In this document: positions 27,953-37,049 of the stretch, piece after piece
Layout of the letters: every line of letters begins with the position of its first letter
How positions within the stretch are numbered: position 1 is the first letter of the stretch
Assembly (NCBI RefSeq): GCF_003024385.1
Contig: NZ_PVZN01000001.1
Location: 310,001-374,000 of the forward strand
Source of the DNA: Pseudomonas sp. BBP2017
GTDB taxonomy: Bacteria > Pseudomonadota > Gammaproteobacteria > Pseudomonadales > Pseudomonadaceae
Reading direction: 5' to 3'
DNA: 64,000 nt
Position numbers and translations under genes: made by a program
Notes under the pieces: generated by a model
What the model saw: the letters and a program-made list of their open reading frames with translations, nothing else
Told to the model about the DNA's origin: nothing
Database searches by the model: none

Positions 27953-28234
27953 TTACAGTTCCGGCCACACAGGCCGCGTACCACGGCGCTGGGCATCGAG
28001 AATGGCCCGGCACAGTGTGCACAGGCGCCGATCACGGTAGATACCGCGTTCGACCGTGGACCAGCGCGGCTGCGCCGGCAACAAGGTACCGCACAGGGTA
28101 CGGTCGGCCGAGCCCCCCAGCTCAAGCTGACGGGCCACAAGATGGACGCGGATCTCCTGGCAGGCGAACAGGTCAAGCTGTTCGTCAGGCTCGATCAATT
28201 GATAGGCAAACAGGGACCAGGCGGGACGCGGCAT
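27953..28234 (-). CDS. Conserved hypothetical protein with two cysteine pairs
   Basis: The 93-residue soluble protein starts MPRPAWSLFAYQLIEPDEQ, with TTGGAG eight bases upstream. It carries CTLC and two further cysteines (FACQE, TLCGT), a pattern that may bind a metal, and an Arg-rich C-terminal part. I do not recognise a family. It lies between the L,D-transpeptidase and tesA on the same strand, about 60 bases past the tesA stop. Confidence 0.6.
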   Translation of the reverse strand: MPRPAWSLFAYQLIEPDEQLDLFACQEIRVHLVARQLELGGSADRTLCGTLLPAQPRWSTVERGIYRDRRLCTLCRAILDAQRRGTRPVWPEL

Positions 28235-28290
28235 CGAGGGCTCCAAATCGGGGGCGCCACATTAGCCGAAAGCCGGTCAGTATAAAAGCA

Positions 28291-28896
28291 TCAAAGCAGC
28301 GGTTTTAGCTGCGGCCAGGCATTTTCCAGCAAGCGGGCCTGGGCGTCCTGGCCCGGATGGATACCGTCGGCCTGCATCAGCCCGGGCACGCCGCCCACGC
28401 CTTCGAGGAAAAACGGCACCAGCGGCACCTGCTTTTGCGTCGCAAGATTTTCATATACCTGGGCGAACGCCTCGGTGTAACGCTTGCCGTAATTGGGCGG
28501 CAAACGCATGCCCAGCAACAGCACCTTGGCACCGGCTGCGCGGGAGTGATCAATCATCGAGGCAAGATTTTGTTGCAATTGTGTTGGAAGCTGCCCGCGC
28601 AGGCCATCATTGCCACCCAGTTCCAACACCACCAACTCCGGCTTATGCTCTGCGAGCAGCGCTGGCAGCCGCGCCTGACCGCCTGCGCTGGTGTCGCCAC
28701 TGATCGAAGCATTGACCACTTTGGCGTCAAATCCTTCGGTTTTCAGGCGCTGTTCCAGCAAGGCAACCCAGCCGTGGCGGGTATCCAGGCCGAAAGCGGC
28801 ACTGATACTATCGCCAACAATCAGCACGGTACCCGCAGCTGCGCCCTGGGCCATGCACATCAAGGCCAGGCCAGCACTCAATAACCACACTCGCAT
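28291..28896 (-). CDS. tesA: Periplasmic GDSL esterase / acyl-CoA thioesterase I
   Basis: TesA is a periplasmic SGNH hydrolase with thioesterase, lysophospholipase and protease-like activity. The 201-residue precursor has a signal peptide (RVWLLSAGLALMCMAQGAAA), then block I GDSISAAFG (Ser), block III GGNDG (Asn), and block V DGIHPG (Asp and His). The ATG at 28896 is only ten bases from the start of the divergent ABC transporter gene, the conserved tesA-ybbA arrangement. Confidence 0.94.
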   Translation of the reverse strand: MRVWLLSAGLALMCMAQGAAAGTVLIVGDSISAAFGLDTRHGWVALLEQRLKTEGFDAKVVNASISGDTSAGGQARLPALLAEHKPELVVLELGGNDGLRGQLPTQLQQNLASMIDHSRAAGAKVLLLGMRLPPNYGKRYTEAFAQVYENLATQKQVPLVPFFLEGVGGVPGLMQADGIHPGQDAQARLLENAWPQLKPLL

Positions 28897-28906
28897 CGGA
28901 TTCTCC

Positions 28907-29590
28907 ATGGGCCCCAGCATTCTCACTGCGCGGAACCTTAGCAAAGTGGTTCCCAGCGCGGAAGGCGACCTGACCATCCTGCACCAACTCTCACTGGAAT
29001 TGAAACAGGGCGACAGTCTGGCCATTGTCGGCGCCTCGGGCTCGGGCAAGTCGACCCTGCTCGGCCTGCTTGCCGGCCTGGATCTGCCCAGTGCAGGTTC
29101 GGTGACCCTGGCAGGCCATGACCTCGGTCCACTGGACGAAGACCAACGGGCACGGGTTCGTGCCGAGCATGTGGGTTTTGTGTTCCAGTCGTTTCAATTG
29201 CTCGACAGCCTCAATGCCCTGGAAAACGTCATGCTGCCCCTCGAACTGGACGGTCGCCGCGACGCTCGCGAACATGCTCGCAGCCTGCTCGAGCGGGTCG
29301 GCCTGGGCCAGCGCCTGAGCCACTCGCCGCGTCAATTGTCCGGTGGCGAGCAGCAACGTGTGGCCATCGCCCGGGCCTTTGCCGCTGAACCTGCGGTGCT
29401 GTTCGCCGACGAGCCGACCGGCAACCTCGACAGCCACACCGGCGAGCGCATCAGCGATCTGCTGTTTGAGCTGAACAAGGAACGCGGTACCACCCTGGTA
29501 CTGGTCACCCATGACGAACGCCTGGCCCAACGCTGCCGTCGTCTGATCCGCCTGGACGCCGGCCACCTGGTCGCGCCGCTGGAGCCCTGA
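28907..29590 (+). CDS. ybbA: ABC transporter ATP-binding protein (YbbA-like)
   Basis: The 227-residue ATPase of the LolD/MacB family has Walker A GASGSGKST near residue 43, the Q-loop FVFQSFQLL, signature LSGGEQQRVAIARA near 145 and Walker B VLFADEPTGNLD. The ATG at 28907 is chosen because upstream in-frame codons lie inside the divergent tesA. Its stop overlaps the next start by one base, so it pairs with the large permease. The substrate is unknown; the family acts in envelope processes. Confidence 0.92.
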   Translation: MGPSILTARNLSKVVPSAEGDLTILHQLSLELKQGDSLAIVGASGSGKSTLLGLLAGLDLPSAGSVTLAGHDLGPLDEDQRARVRAEHVGFVFQSFQLLDSLNALENVMLPLELDGRRDAREHARSLLERVGLGQRLSHSPRQLSGGEQQRVAIARAFAAEPAVLFADEPTGNLDSHTGERISDLLFELNKERGTTLVLVTHDERLAQRCRRLIRLDAGHLVAPLEP

Positions 29591-32100
29591 TGGCCCGCCT
29601 GCCGTTTTTCCGCCTGTTCGCCCTGGCCCTGCGCCAGTTGCTGCGCGACGCCCGTGCCGGTGAGCTGCGTGTGTTGTTCTTTGCCCTGCTGGTGGCGGTA
29701 GCTGCCAGTACCGCCATCGGTTATTTCGGGGCCCGCCTCAACGGCGCCATGCTGCTGCGCGCCACTGAGTTCCTCGGCGCTGACCTGGTGTTGCAAGGCA
29801 GCTCGCCAGCCCGGCCCGAACAGATCGCCAGTGGCAAGTCCGCAGGGCTGCTGCACGCCCAGGTGGTTGAATTCTCCAGCGTGATTGCCACCGATAAAGG
29901 CATCCAGTTGTCGAGCATCAAGGCTGCCGACAACGCCTATCCACTACGCGGTGAGCTGCGCAGCGCTGCCGAACCCTATGCCAGCGAAACCAGCGGCAGC
30001 GGGCCGGCGCCGGGTGAGGCCTGGGTCGAACCGCGACTGCTGGCCGCCCTCGACCTCAAGATCGGCGACAGCATTGATGTCGGCAGCAAGTCCCTGCGCA
30101 TGAGCCGGGTGCTGACCTACGAACCCGACCGCGCGGGCAATTTCTACAGTCTGACCCCTCGCGTGCTGATCAACCTTGCCGACCTTGACGCCACTGGCGT
30201 AGTGCAACCTGGCAGCCGGGTCAGTTACCGCGACCTTTGGCGCGGTGAAGCCGAAGCCCTGGCCAATTACCGTGACAGCGTCAACAAAGGCCTGGCACCG
30301 AACCAGCGCCTGCAGGATTCGCGCGACGGCAACCGCCAGATCGGCGGCGCTCTGGGCAAGGCCGAGCGCTACCTGAACATGGCCAGCCTGGTTGCCGTGC
30401 TGCTGGCTGGCGTGGCCGTAGCCTTGTCGGCCAGTCGTTTTGCTACCCGTCGCTTCGATGCCAGTGCCCTGCTGCGTTGCCTGGGCTTGTCGCGCCGCCA
30501 GGCGCTGAGCCTGTTCTGCCTGCAGCTGGCCATACTCGGCAGCTTGGCCGCTCTCGGTGGCGCCCTGCTCGGCTGGCTGGCGCAACTGGGCCTGTTCAAA
30601 CTGCTACAAGGCCTGATGCCCGCGCAGATCCCACCCGGTGGCCTGGCACCAGCGCTGGCCGGGATCGCTACCGGCCTGGTAGCGCTGGCCGGTTTTGCAC
30701 TCCCGCCACTGGCCGCATTGGGCCGGGTGCCACCGCTGCGCGTGCTGCGCCGCGACTTGCTGCCGGTACCGCCAAGCAGTTGGCTGGTATATGGCGCCGC
30801 CTTGCTCACCCTGGGCCTGATCATGTGGCGCTTGAGCCTCGACCTGCTGTTGACCTTTGCCCTGCTTGGCGGCGGTCTGGTTGCCGCGGTGCTGCTCGGC
30901 GGCCTGCTGCTGCTCGGCCTGCGCAGCTTGCGGCGCTTGCTTGCTGGTTCGCCACTGGCCTGGCGCCTGGGCCTGGGCCAACTGCTACGCCACCCGCTGG
31001 CAGCCGCCGGACAATCCCTGGCCTTTGGCCTGATCCTGTTGGCCATGGCACTGATTGCCCTACTGCGTGCCGAACTGCTCGACACCTGGCAAAACCAGCT
31101 ACCCAAAGACGCGCCGAACTACTTCGCACTGAACATTCTGCCCGACGACAAAAACACCTTCGCCCAACGCCTGAACGAATTTTCCGCCGAAGCCGCACCG
31201 CTCTACCCGGTCATCCCCGGGCGCCTGACCGAAATCAACGGCCAGGCCGTGCAGCAGATTGTCAGCAAGGAATCTACCGGTGATCGCGCCGTACAACGCG
31301 ACCTGAGCCTGACCTGGGCCGCCGACCTGCCTCTGGGCAATGCCCTGAACGAGGGCCAGTGGTGGCAGACCAGCCCGAGCGGTGGCAACGGTCTGCCCGG
31401 CGTGTCGGTAGAGAGCGAGCTGGCGCAGAGCCTCAAGCTGAAACTTGGCGACCAGCTCACCTTCAGCATCGGTGGCCAGCAACGCCAGGCCGTGGTCAGC
31501 AGCCTGCGCACCGTCAACTGGGACAGTTTCCAGCCGAACTTCTACATGATCTTCCAGCCCGGCACTTTGCAGAATTTGCCCACCACCTACCTGACCAGTT
31601 TCTTCCTCGCCGCCGGCCACGATCAGCAGGTGGTGGCACTGTCGCGAGCATTCCCGGCCGTCACCATCCTGCAAGTCGATGCCCTGCTGGAGCAGCTACG
31701 CAGCATCCTCGCCCAGGTCACCCTGGCGGTGGAATATGTGCTGTTGTTTGTCCTTGCAGCGGGGCTGGCAGTGTTGTTTGCCGGCCTGCAGGCGACACTG
31801 GACGAGCGTATTCGCCAAGGTGCACTGCTGCGGGCGCTGGGCGCCGGCCGCAGCCTGCTGATCAAAGCCCGGCGCATCGAGTTCGGCTTGCTCGGTGCCG
31901 CCAGTGGATTACTGGCGGCCATCGGCTGCGAGCTGATCACCCTGCTGCTGTACCGCTACGCCTTCGACTTGAGCTGGAGTCCGCACCCATGGTTGCTGCT
32001 GCTGCCGCTGATCGGCGCTTTGCTGGTGGGCGGTGCCGGGGTCTATGGCACCCGTCGCGCGCTCAATGCCAGCCCGCTCAAAGTGCTGCGCGAAGGCTGA
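29590..32100 (+). CDS. ybbP: ABC transporter permease (YbbP-like, FtsX domains)
   Basis: The 836-residue membrane protein has an N-terminal TM (VLFFALLVAVAASTAIGYF), a large periplasmic part (residues about 55-250), FtsX-type helices near 260-360 (LVAVLLAGVAVALSASRFATRRFDASALLRCLGLSRRQALSL), further helices near 395-490, a second periplasmic part near 505-700 and a final FtsX block (LLRALGAGRSLLIKARRIEFGLLGAASGLLAAIGC). Two FtsX units in one chain allow it to function as a monomeric permease. Partner: the ATPase immediately upstream. Confidence 0.92.
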   Translation: MARLPFFRLFALALRQLLRDARAGELRVLFFALLVAVAASTAIGYFGARLNGAMLLRATEFLGADLVLQGSSPARPEQIASGKSAGLLHAQVVEFSSVIATDKGIQLSSIKAADNAYPLRGELRSAAEPYASETSGSGPAPGEAWVEPRLLAALDLKIGDSIDVGSKSLRMSRVLTYEPDRAGNFYSLTPRVLINLADLDATGVVQPGSRVSYRDLWRGEAEALANYRDSVNKGLAPNQRLQDSRDGNRQIGGALGKAERYLNMASLVAVLLAGVAVALSASRFATRRFDASALLRCLGLSRRQALSLFCLQLAILGSLAALGGALLGWLAQLGLFKLLQGLMPAQIPPGGLAPALAGIATGLVALAGFALPPLAALGRVPPLRVLRRDLLPVPPSSWLVYGAALLTLGLIMWRLSLDLLLTFALLGGGLVAAVLLGGLLLLGLRSLRRLLAGSPLAWRLGLGQLLRHPLAAAGQSLAFGLILLAMALIALLRAELLDTWQNQLPKDAPNYFALNILPDDKNTFAQRLNEFSAEAAPLYPVIPGRLTEINGQAVQQIVSKESTGDRAVQRDLSLTWAADLPLGNALNEGQWWQTSPSGGNGLPGVSVESELAQSLKLKLGDQLTFSIGGQQRQAVVSSLRTVNWDSFQPNFYMIFQPGTLQNLPTTYLTSFFLAAGHDQQVVALSRAFPAVTILQVDALLEQLRSILAQVTLAVEYVLLFVLAAGLAVLFAGLQATLDERIRQGALLRALGAGRSLLIKARRIEFGLLGAASGLLAAIGCELITLLLYRYAFDLSWSPHPWLLLLPLIGALLVGGAGVYGTRRALNASPLKVLREG

Positions 32101-32118
32101 TAGAAAGCAGGTGATGTT

Positions 32119-32153
32119 GGCGAGATATCGTTAGAATCCGTACATCTCTCGCC
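32119..32153 (+). other. Hairpin in the greB leader
   Basis: GGCGAGA near 32119 pairs with TCTCGCC near 32147, enclosing TTAGAAT, which could itself be a -10 box. Either a promoter dyad or a leader hairpin; the distinction is not possible by eye. Confidence 0.35.
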
Positions 32154-32178
32154 ATACCGCCCCCATTAAGGACCCAGC

Positions 32179-32673
32179 GTGGCTACAAACATCATCACCC
32201 GAGAAGGTTACGAGGCGCTGAAAAGCGAGCTGGATCACCTCTGGCGTACTTACCGTCCCGAAATTACCGCCAAGGTTGCCTGGGCGGCCTCGCTGGGTGA
32301 CCGCAGTGAAAACGCCGATTACCAGTACAACAAAAAGCTGCTGCGAGAAATCGACAGACGCGTGCGCTACCTGCGCAAACGCCTGGAGGACGCAAAAGTC
32401 GTCGATTATTCGCCCGAGCAGGAAGGCAAGGTTTTCTTCGGCGCCTGGGTGGAAATCGAGAACGACGAAGGCGAGATCAAAACCTTCAGGATCGTGGGCT
32501 ACGACGAGATCTATGGGCGAAACGACTACATTTCCATCGACTCACCCATGGCCCGAGCGCTACTGAAGAAAGGCCAGGATGACGAGGTGGTTGTGCAAAC
32601 ACCTGGCGGTGAAGCCACCTGGTACATCAACAGTGTCACCTACAGCCCACCGGGCACATCCGAAAACGGGTAA
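32179..32673 (+). CDS. greB: Transcription elongation factor GreB
   Basis: GreB enters the RNA polymerase secondary channel and rescues backtracked complexes by stimulating transcript cleavage. The 164-residue protein has the N-terminal coiled coil with the acidic tip (ASLGDRSENADYQYNKK, the DRSENAD turn) and a C-terminal FKBP-like domain (VEIENDEGEIKTFRIVGYDE). The start is GTG at 32179, with GGACCC upstream. GreB rather than GreA is indicated by the YNKKLLREIDRRVRYLRKRL basic patch. Confidence 0.95.
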   Translation: MATNIITREGYEALKSELDHLWRTYRPEITAKVAWAASLGDRSENADYQYNKKLLREIDRRVRYLRKRLEDAKVVDYSPEQEGKVFFGAWVEIENDEGEIKTFRIVGYDEIYGRNDYISIDSPMARALLKKGQDDEVVVQTPGGEATWYINSVTYSPPGTSENG

Positions 32674-32819
32674 CCGTGTCATGTGTTTGCTGCACTGACT
32701 TTCATTGCCGCCAGCGGCTCACTTGCAGCGTGACTCGTACGGGCCTTTGACCTGTCATATTGCAAGTGCCCCTGGCACCTGGAACCGCAGACAAACACAA
32801 CAATACGGCCTGAACCCTC

Positions 32820-34037
32820 ATGCATGCCCAACGTAAAGCGCTGCACAACGAGTTGCATGCTCGCCCGTCGCTGTATTTCGACGAGCCAGCTCATGTTTAC
32901 CATCTGGCCTTTCTCGGCACTGCCACGCAATGCACTGCCCTGCTGCAGCGCTGCGCCGCTGACACGTTCGAGCCCGAAGCCGCTCAGGGCATCACGCGAC
33001 TCCATGGCCACCCGTTCAAATGGGAACGCCACGCCGAATTCTTTACCCTGACCCTGGTCGTGCCTGCGAACAAAAGCGAACTGAGGTGGGGAGCACTTCC
33101 TGAGGTACTGGCACAGGCAATCGAGCCCTACCAAGCGCTGATCATCAACGCAGTACAAGTGATCGTGCGCGACGAAACCGGGCTTGACCTCAGCCAGTAC
33201 GCCTTCAAGGACCCCAGCGGCTCCTGTGTCGGCGGTGGCGATGCTGTGGTCTGGAGCGATTTTCGTCTGACCGAGGACGGCACCAATCGCTTTTTGTTCA
33301 TCAACCGGCGCCTCAATGCCTATCGCCAGGGCCGCATGATCCGCCGCCTGTTGGAAATCGAGACCTATCGGATGATGGCCTCGTTGAGCCTGGACACCGC
33401 CAAAGCCTTGAGCAGCCAACTGGATGCCTATGACCGCAGCCTGGTCAGCTTGTCGGAACGCAACGTGGCCAGCGACGGTGGCAATGCCAAAGCATTGCTG
33501 GAAGATATCGCTCAACTGTCACGTCAGGTGGTCAGCAGCACAGTAAAAAGCCGCCACCGCTTCAGCGCCACCCAAGCCTATGCGCAGCTGGTGTTCGAAC
33601 GCCTGGGCGAGTTGCGCGAAAGTCATGTCGGTGATTACCAGCGCCTGGGCATATTCATAGAGCGACGCTTCAAGCCCACCGTACGTTACTGCGCGGCCAC
33701 CGAGCAACGCCTTGAACAGCTGGCCGAAAGCGTCGCCAACCTTGGCGACCTGCTGCAAGCGCGGGTACAGGTGGAAATGGAAGAGCAAAACGCTGAGATC
33801 ATGCGCAGCCTGAATGCGCGGGCCGAGTCGCAGATCAAGATCCAGCGGGCGGTGGAAGGCCTGTCGATCATTGCCATCACCTACTATCTGCTGAGCCTGT
33901 TCAAACTGTTTTACGCCGGTTTGCATACTCTGGGCGCGCCAATTTCGGCCCGCGATGCGCTACTGGCCATGGCGCCGGTAGCGATCCTTATTCTGCTGCT
34001 GATTTTGTTGCGCATCAGAAAAGCCAAGGAGCACTGA
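32820..34037 (+). CDS. DUF3422 family membrane-anchored protein
   Basis: The 405-residue protein matches DUF3422: it starts MHAQRKALHNELHARPSLYF, a conserved opening, and continues through a long alpha/beta region. A coiled-coil-like part (about 250-345, AEQRLEQLAESVANLGDLLQARVQVEMEEQNAEIMRS) leads to two C-terminal membrane helices (SIIAITYYLLSLFKLFYAGL and ALLAMAPVAILILLLILLRI) that resemble CorA-type ends. No function is known for the family that I can name. It is monocistronic, after greB. Confidence 0.8.
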   Translation: MHAQRKALHNELHARPSLYFDEPAHVYHLAFLGTATQCTALLQRCAADTFEPEAAQGITRLHGHPFKWERHAEFFTLTLVVPANKSELRWGALPEVLAQAIEPYQALIINAVQVIVRDETGLDLSQYAFKDPSGSCVGGGDAVVWSDFRLTEDGTNRFLFINRRLNAYRQGRMIRRLLEIETYRMMASLSLDTAKALSSQLDAYDRSLVSLSERNVASDGGNAKALLEDIAQLSRQVVSSTVKSRHRFSATQAYAQLVFERLGELRESHVGDYQRLGIFIERRFKPTVRYCAATEQRLEQLAESVANLGDLLQARVQVEMEEQNAEIMRSLNARAESQIKIQRAVEGLSIIAITYYLLSLFKLFYAGLHTLGAPISARDALLAMAPVAILILLLILLRIRKAKEH

Positions 34038-34051
34038 ACCTAGCCGGTGGA

Positions 34052-34360
34052 TCAACCGCGGGTGATCAGACCTTGGCGCGCAACACGAGTCAGGTGCCCG
34101 ATCACCTCAGCGGCGTCTTCGGCACAGGGCGACTGGATCACGGCCAGGTCGAAGCGGTCGTTGGCGAACTGGTCGAGCGAGGCGCGGGTGTCGGCGAACT
34201 GGATCAGGAAAGCGGTAGCACTGCCTTTGCGGCGCGGCCAGCCATCGAGGAATCGCAGGAGCGTAGGTTGGTGGCTACCGCCCAGCAGAATGCGCGGCAC
34301 ACGGGTGGCCTGGCTGGCAGGCAAAGGGGTCAGACAGACACTGGTACGTGGACAACTCAT
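34052..34360 (-). CDS. Conserved hypothetical protein with structured leader
   Basis: The 102-residue protein starts MSCPRTSVCLTPLPASQATR and contains PRILLGGSHQPTLLRFLDGWPRRKG and FDLAVIQSPCAEDAAEVIGHL, an alpha/beta pattern. There is no signal peptide or TM. A faint SulA-like feel (RILL, Arg/Lys-rich turn, terminal ARQG) is not enough to assign it. What is unusual is the leader: a good sigma70 promoter at 34499-34528 and about 130 untranslated bases with a hairpin, and GGAG/CTCC bracketing the start so that the ribosome site may be masked. Confidence 0.6.
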   Translation of the reverse strand: MSCPRTSVCLTPLPASQATRVPRILLGGSHQPTLLRFLDGWPRRKGSATAFLIQFADTRASLDQFANDRFDLAVIQSPCAEDAAEVIGHLTRVARQGLITRG

Positions 34361-34408
34361 GGAGTAATTCTCCGCCTCGCAGATCCCGCTGGGCTGCGGT
34401 GGGAGGCG

Positions 34409-34441
34409 TCACCGAACCAGCGTTTTAGCGGTATTCGGTGA
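34409..34441 (-). promoter_or_regulatory. Leader hairpin upstream of the hypothetical gene
   Basis: TCACCGAA (34409-34416) pairs exactly with TTCGGTGA (34434-34441), with GCG/CGC continuing outward. It lies in the middle of the untranslated leader. It does not match any riboswitch consensus I know. Confidence 0.5.
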
Positions 34442-34498
34442 ACCGCATCGGGTTCTCCTGCGCCCCGCAAGTAGCTGTTTAAATCGGCGCAAGTCAGC

Positions 34499-34528
34499 AT
34501 CCTAGAGAAGCTGCGGGCAGAATGTCAA
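34499..34528 (-). promoter_or_regulatory. Sigma70-type promoter for the hypothetical gene
   Basis: On the minus strand, TTGACA (34528-34523) and TAGGAT (34504-34499) are separated by 18 bases. The -35 is a perfect consensus and the -10 matches in four of six positions. Confidence 0.65.
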
Positions 34529-34573
34529 CCCGAAGTGATGTCGTGAAGTCTGCTGGTTCTACCGTTGCCCCAG

Positions 34574-36034
34574 TCACTTTCGCCCGGCCACGTTACGCCC
34601 CTGAGGCTCGAGCGACTGCCGCTCCCGGTCAAACGCCAGAAAGTACTTGTTAACACTGTTGACGTAACTGACCGGCCCCATCCCCACCTGTTCCATGGCA
34701 ATCCGCTCGGTCTGGAAAAACCACTGATTGCCATTCAAACCCCGGCGCCGCGCTTCCGCCCGCATTGCCTGAACCCGCTCAGGCCCCAGATTGTAGGCGG
34801 CCAGAGTAAAGGCCATGCGCTCGCGCTCATTGAGCTGATTACTGGAAAAGAACTTGCGTCGAATCAGCGCCATATAACGCGCGCTGGCCTGCACATTGCC
34901 ATCGACATTACTGATATTGCTCACCCCCACTCGCTGGGCCGCGCTGGAAGTAATCTGCATTAACCCATGGGTTCCCCCGGCACCTCGGGCCGCAGGGTTT
35001 AGCGAAGACTCCTTGAAGGCCACCGCGGCCAGGTTCAACCAATCGATTTTCTGCTCGCTGGCATGACGCTGCAATACCGGCCGCAGGGCTTCCAGGCGCT
35101 TGCGATCATTGCGCGCCAACGGATTGTGCACCCGGTACAGGCGTCGATAGATACGTTCGAACGCCGCGTCCTGGTTCTGCGGCGGCCGATAGCCCTGCAA
35201 GAACCGGTCGACACTGGCATGCAACATCACCGCATCGCGCCGCACATACCAGCGCATGGCCTCGGGAGCGGCAACCTGCACCTTGCGGTCGATACGCAGC
35301 TTGGGCATGACCCTGGCCCAACGTTCGGCGATTGGCTGTTCGACGACGGTCAGCTGAAAGATACCGGCCTGGACCATTTCCAGAACATCTTCCACCGCCA
35401 ATGTCGGGTCAACCCATTCGACCTTGATCGGCGGCAGCTTGCGCAGCGCCAGTTTCTGGTTGATTTCATGCAGGGTATCGCCAGCGGCACTGGCACTGGT
35501 CAGCGCCAGGGTACGCCCGGACAGCTGCTCGACCCGCTGAAAGCTGCGTTCGCCCTTGCGTCCCACCAGCACCATGGGCACGTTATCCACCACCGGATCG
35601 CTGGCCACCAGGCCACGGCTCGACGTTGGATCTAGCAATTCGCCCGGCGCCACCAGATCGGCTTCGCCACGCTGCAGCGCCGCCAGCAGTTGCTCCTTGG
35701 CCCGCGGAATGATTTTCAGGCGGATTTCCTGGCCATCGCGGGCGCGGCCATTAAGGTAGTGTTCGAAGGCCCGCAGGCGGTGATACTCAACGCCCACCGG
35801 CTCACCTTTGACTTCGCCGGAGCTGTTGCGGCTCTGGTTGACCAGCACCTTGAGGACCCGGCTGCTGCGGATCTGCGCCAGGTCGCGGACCTGGTCTTTG
35901 CTCACCGTTTGCTGCGGACCAGGCAGGCGCGCGCTGGCCGGACCTGCCAGAAGCAGTCCAACGCTCAGCACCATCAACAAAAACAGCGCTCGGGTCATCC
36001 GTATCAAGGTCCGCGCGTGTGGGGTAGGCGTCAT
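34574..36034 (-). CDS. MltF-like lytic transglycosylase with solute-binding domain
   Basis: The 486-residue envelope enzyme has an N-terminal signal or anchor (TRALFLLMVLSVGLLLAGPASA), a bacterial extracellular solute-binding type 3 domain from about residue 55 to 285 (VLKVLVNQSRNSSGEVKGEPVG onward), and a C-terminal SLT transglycosylase domain from about 325: AVAFKESSLNPAARGAGGTHGLMQI holds the catalytic Glu and the GLMQ motif, then AAYNLGPERV. It cleaves peptidoglycan glycan strands. An in-frame ATG at 35998 directly before the signal peptide could be the true start. Confidence 0.88.
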   Translation of the reverse strand: MTPTPHARTLIRMTRALFLLMVLSVGLLLAGPASARLPGPQQTVSKDQVRDLAQIRSSRVLKVLVNQSRNSSGEVKGEPVGVEYHRLRAFEHYLNGRARDGQEIRLKIIPRAKEQLLAALQRGEADLVAPGELLDPTSSRGLVASDPVVDNVPMVLVGRKGERSFQRVEQLSGRTLALTSASAAGDTLHEINQKLALRKLPPIKVEWVDPTLAVEDVLEMVQAGIFQLTVVEQPIAERWARVMPKLRIDRKVQVAAPEAMRWYVRRDAVMLHASVDRFLQGYRPPQNQDAAFERIYRRLYRVHNPLARNDRKRLEALRPVLQRHASEQKIDWLNLAAVAFKESSLNPAARGAGGTHGLMQITSSAAQRVGVSNISNVDGNVQASARYMALIRRKFFSSNQLNERERMAFTLAAYNLGPERVQAMRAEARRRGLNGNQWFFQTERIAMEQVGMGPVSYVNSVNKYFLAFDRERQSLEPQGRNVAGRK

Positions 36035-36156
36035 AGCCTGCGGTCACTCCATGACAATTGACCGCAAAAGACCACGACAACTCATTGAAGTTCTTCGATT
36101 TATCGAAATTACTCGAGCTTTGCTATGCTGGCCGGCCAGCGGCCTGAGGTAGCACC

Positions 36157-36963
36157 ATGCAACTCATCGACATCGGCGTCAATCTGACCAACCCAAGTTT
36201 TGCCGACAAACACCAAGCGATTCTCGAGCGCGCCGAGACCGCTGGTGTGGTGCAAATGATGGTTACCGGCACCAGCCTGGAAGGCAGCGAACAGGCGCTG
36301 GAGCTGTGCCTGGCGCTGGATGAAAGTGGCCAACGGCTGTTCAGTACTGCCGGCGTCCACCCCCACGATGCCAGCCATTGGAGCAGCGACAGCGCCCGGC
36401 AGATGCGTGCCTTGCTGGAGCAGCCCCGGGTACGTGCGGTGGGTGAATGCGGCCTGGACTTCAACCGTGATTTCTCCCCTCGCCCACAGCAGGAGAAAGC
36501 CCTGGAGGAGCAACTGGCGCTGGCGGTCGAATTGCAGATGCCGGTATTTCTCCATGAGCGTGATGCCAGCGAGCGCTTGCTGGCGATCCTCAAGGACTAC
36601 CGTGACCGCCTGCCCGCTGCGGTGGTGCATTGCTTTACCGGTGAACGCGCCGCGCTGTTCGGCTACCTCGATCTTGACCTGCACATCGGCATCACCGGCT
36701 GGATCTGCGACGAGCGCCGTGGCACCCACCTGCACCCGCTGGTGAGCAGTATTCCCCAGGGCCGGCTGATGCTCGAAAGCGATGCGCCGTACCTATTGCC
36801 GCGCAGCCTGCGGCCAAAGCCCAAGAACGGCCGCAACGAGCCGGCATTCCTCACCGAAGTGCTGCGCGAAGTTGCCTTGCACCGGGGCGAAAACAGCGAG
36901 CAGCTGGCCGCCCATACCACCGCCTGCGCACGTGCCTTCTTTGACCTGCCCGCGATTATTTGA
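36157..36963 (+). CDS. TatD-family metal-dependent hydrolase
   Basis: The 268-residue TIM-barrel hydrolase has [11 protein letters not shown] at the N-terminus, AGVHPHDA near residue 68, [11 protein letters not shown] near 92 with the metal-bridging Glu, LHERDA, VHCFTGE and [11 protein letters not shown] near the C-terminus, all as in TatD DNases. It is probably a Mg-dependent 3'-5' exonuclease. TatD itself rather than YcfH/YjjV is suggested by the [19 protein letters not shown] ending. A chemoreceptor gene follows. Confidence 0.9.
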   Translation: MQLIDIGVNLTNPSFADKHQAILERAETAGVVQMMVTGTSLEGSEQALELCLALDESGQRLFSTAGVHPHDASHWSSDSARQMRALLEQPRVRAVGECGLDFNRDFSPRPQQEKALEEQLALAVELQMPVFLHERDASERLLAILKDYRDRLPAAVVHCFTGERAALFGYLDLDLHIGITGWICDERRGTHLHPLVSSIPQGRLMLESDAPYLLPRSLRPKPKNGRNEPAFLTEVLREVALHRGENSEQLAAHTTACARAFFDLPAII

Positions 36964-37049
36964 CGCATATCAAGGCGCACCCCTGCTCGGTTCGGCACAA
37001 TGATGGCACCTTGCCAACAATGTTTCCGCTCAATCAGAGAAGACCTTCC

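Noticed and set aside
34052..34360. SulA-type cell division inhibitor
   Set aside because: Only a loose resemblance; no adjacent lexA, no LexA box seen near its promoter, and the conserved SulA core is absent.
34361..34500. Known riboswitch in the leader of the 102-residue hypothetical gene
   Set aside because: Compared by memory with SAM, TPP, cobalamin, glycine, guanidine and yybP-ykoY consensus features; none fits. Left as an unnamed structured leader.
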